Part shown: piece after piece, positions 63,578-64,000 of the stretch
Position numbering within the stretch: position 1 is the stretch's first letter
How the letters are laid out: the number at the start of each line of letters is the position of its first letter
Assembly: GCA_026992075.1 (NCBI GenBank)
Contig: JALXAM010000070.1
Location: forward strand, 36,001 to 100,000
Source: Sedimenticola sp.
GTDB taxonomy: Bacteria; Pseudomonadota; Gammaproteobacteria; Chromatiales; Chromatiaceae
DNA: 64,000 nt
Direction: 5' to 3'
The notes under the pieces: model-generated
Told to the model about the DNA's origin: nothing
Database searches by the model: none
Seen by the model: only the letters and a program-made list of their open reading frames with translations
Translations under genes and position numbers: made by a program

Positions 63578-64000
63578 ATGCCAACGGGAGATATAAAGTG
63601 TCCAGAATGTAACGGTACCGGGACGGTTCTGAAACATCATTATGGTCAGGGATATAATAATATTCTTGGGAATGCCGGGGCTGGGATGGGTTTTTGCCCG
63701 CGCTGTCACGGACGTGGTACAGTACGAGGAAATGTGCCTGAGGAAGTGAGAGGTGTGGAGTCGGGATCAAGCTCCGGTGAATTATATATTGTGATAGCAT
63801 TCGTAGTTGTCTGGTTGGGTCTGTTTTATCTAACTTACAAGTTAAGCGTGCCAATACTGGAAGCCGTTTACGGAAAAGATCCGAAAGTTTCGGATGCGGT
63901 CAAATGGCTTAATGTGGTTATCATATCTATACCGCCAACGGTTGTTGTTTACCTTGCCAGAAAAATCATTCCTGGTTTGTTCTACCTTGGTGTAATAATC
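63578..64000 (+). CDS. zinc-ribbon membrane protein, partial
   Basis: An open frame runs from an ATG at 63,578 (MPTGDIKCPECNGTGTVLKH) to the window end without a stop, at least 141 residues. It has two DnaJ-like zinc motifs, CPECNGTG and CPRCHGRG, then at least two transmembrane helices (LYIVIAFVVVWLGLFYLTY, VVIISIPPTVVVYLA). Base composition is clearly AT-richer than the core genome. Function unknown; the 3' end is outside the window. Confidence 0.75.
   Translation, partial: MPTGDIKCPECNGTGTVLKHHYGQGYNNILGNAGAGMGFCPRCHGRGTVRGNVPEEVRGVESGSSSGELYIVIAFVVVWLGLFYLTYKLSVPILEAVYGKDPKVSDAVKWLNVVIISIPPTVVVYLARKIIPGLFYLGVII

Overview
The window looks like a chromosome segment of a GC-rich gammaproteobacterium. 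The evidence is gene order: rpoZ-spoT, yfhL-coaD-rsmD, ftsY-ftsE-ftsX, mutY-yggX and the YheS-type ABC-F protein all have gammaproteobacterial form. Several c-type cytochromes (c553-like, NapC/NirT-type, c5-like), a SCO1/PCuAC copper-delivery pair for cytochrome oxidase and a TRAP transporter suggest a respiratory, possibly chemolithotrophic lineage. The genus cannot be fixed from sequence alone.

Layout. (1) 1-30.4 kb is ordinary core genome: electron transport, TRAP permeases, Rep helicase, ubiquinone and ppGpp metabolism, CoA synthesis, SRP receptor and FtsEX, a dynamin-like GTPase, muropeptide import, pyrimidine synthesis, copper chaperones and base-excision repair. Its intergenic regions carry dispersed repeat families. 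(2) At 30,413 lies an intact tRNA-Phe(GAA). Its 46-bp 3' end is repeated at 45,489 and 61,852. These copies delimit two tandem integrated elements, A (30,489-45,534, about 15.0 kb) and B (45,535-61,897, about 16.4 kb). Each has a tyrosine recombinase at the right end, tandem 11-bp-spaced arm repeats just inside both ends, and a long minus-strand gene train with many ATGA/GTGA overlaps. (3) A short degenerate copy of a B-like left end follows the last att copy. It is cut by an IS5-family element whose transposase is itself broken by a 150-bp block of five hairpins. (4) The window ends in an AT-richer, partial zinc-ribbon membrane protein gene.

Elements A and B look like phage satellites rather than full prophages. 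Neither shows a large terminase, portal, prohead protease, tail tube, baseplate, lysis gene or adhesin. Both carry a tape-measure protein, a tail-assembly-chaperone-like protein and a coiled-coil protein. A also has a stand-alone major capsid protein and a Nu1-like small terminase. That is a set of components that would decide what is packaged, capsid geometry and tail length, without the rest of a virion. B retains only a ~10-codon scar of the capsid gene. Replication modules differ: A has a split P4-type primase/helicase with an iteron-like origin; B has a CHC2 primase, a RecA-fold ATPase, SSB and a different iteron cluster. Both have a C4-antisense-RNA-like leader, and three copies of an ungapped 54-bp intergenic element are shared between them. 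B carries cargo (HicAB, a KilA-N protein, a two-helix membrane protein) and is decaying: a nonsense codon in the integrase and frameshifts in two other genes.

The working hypothesis is a satellite family that redirects a helper phage's head, tail and packaging by supplying its own size- and specificity-determining parts. Family assignments are from motif recognition by eye; no database search was run.
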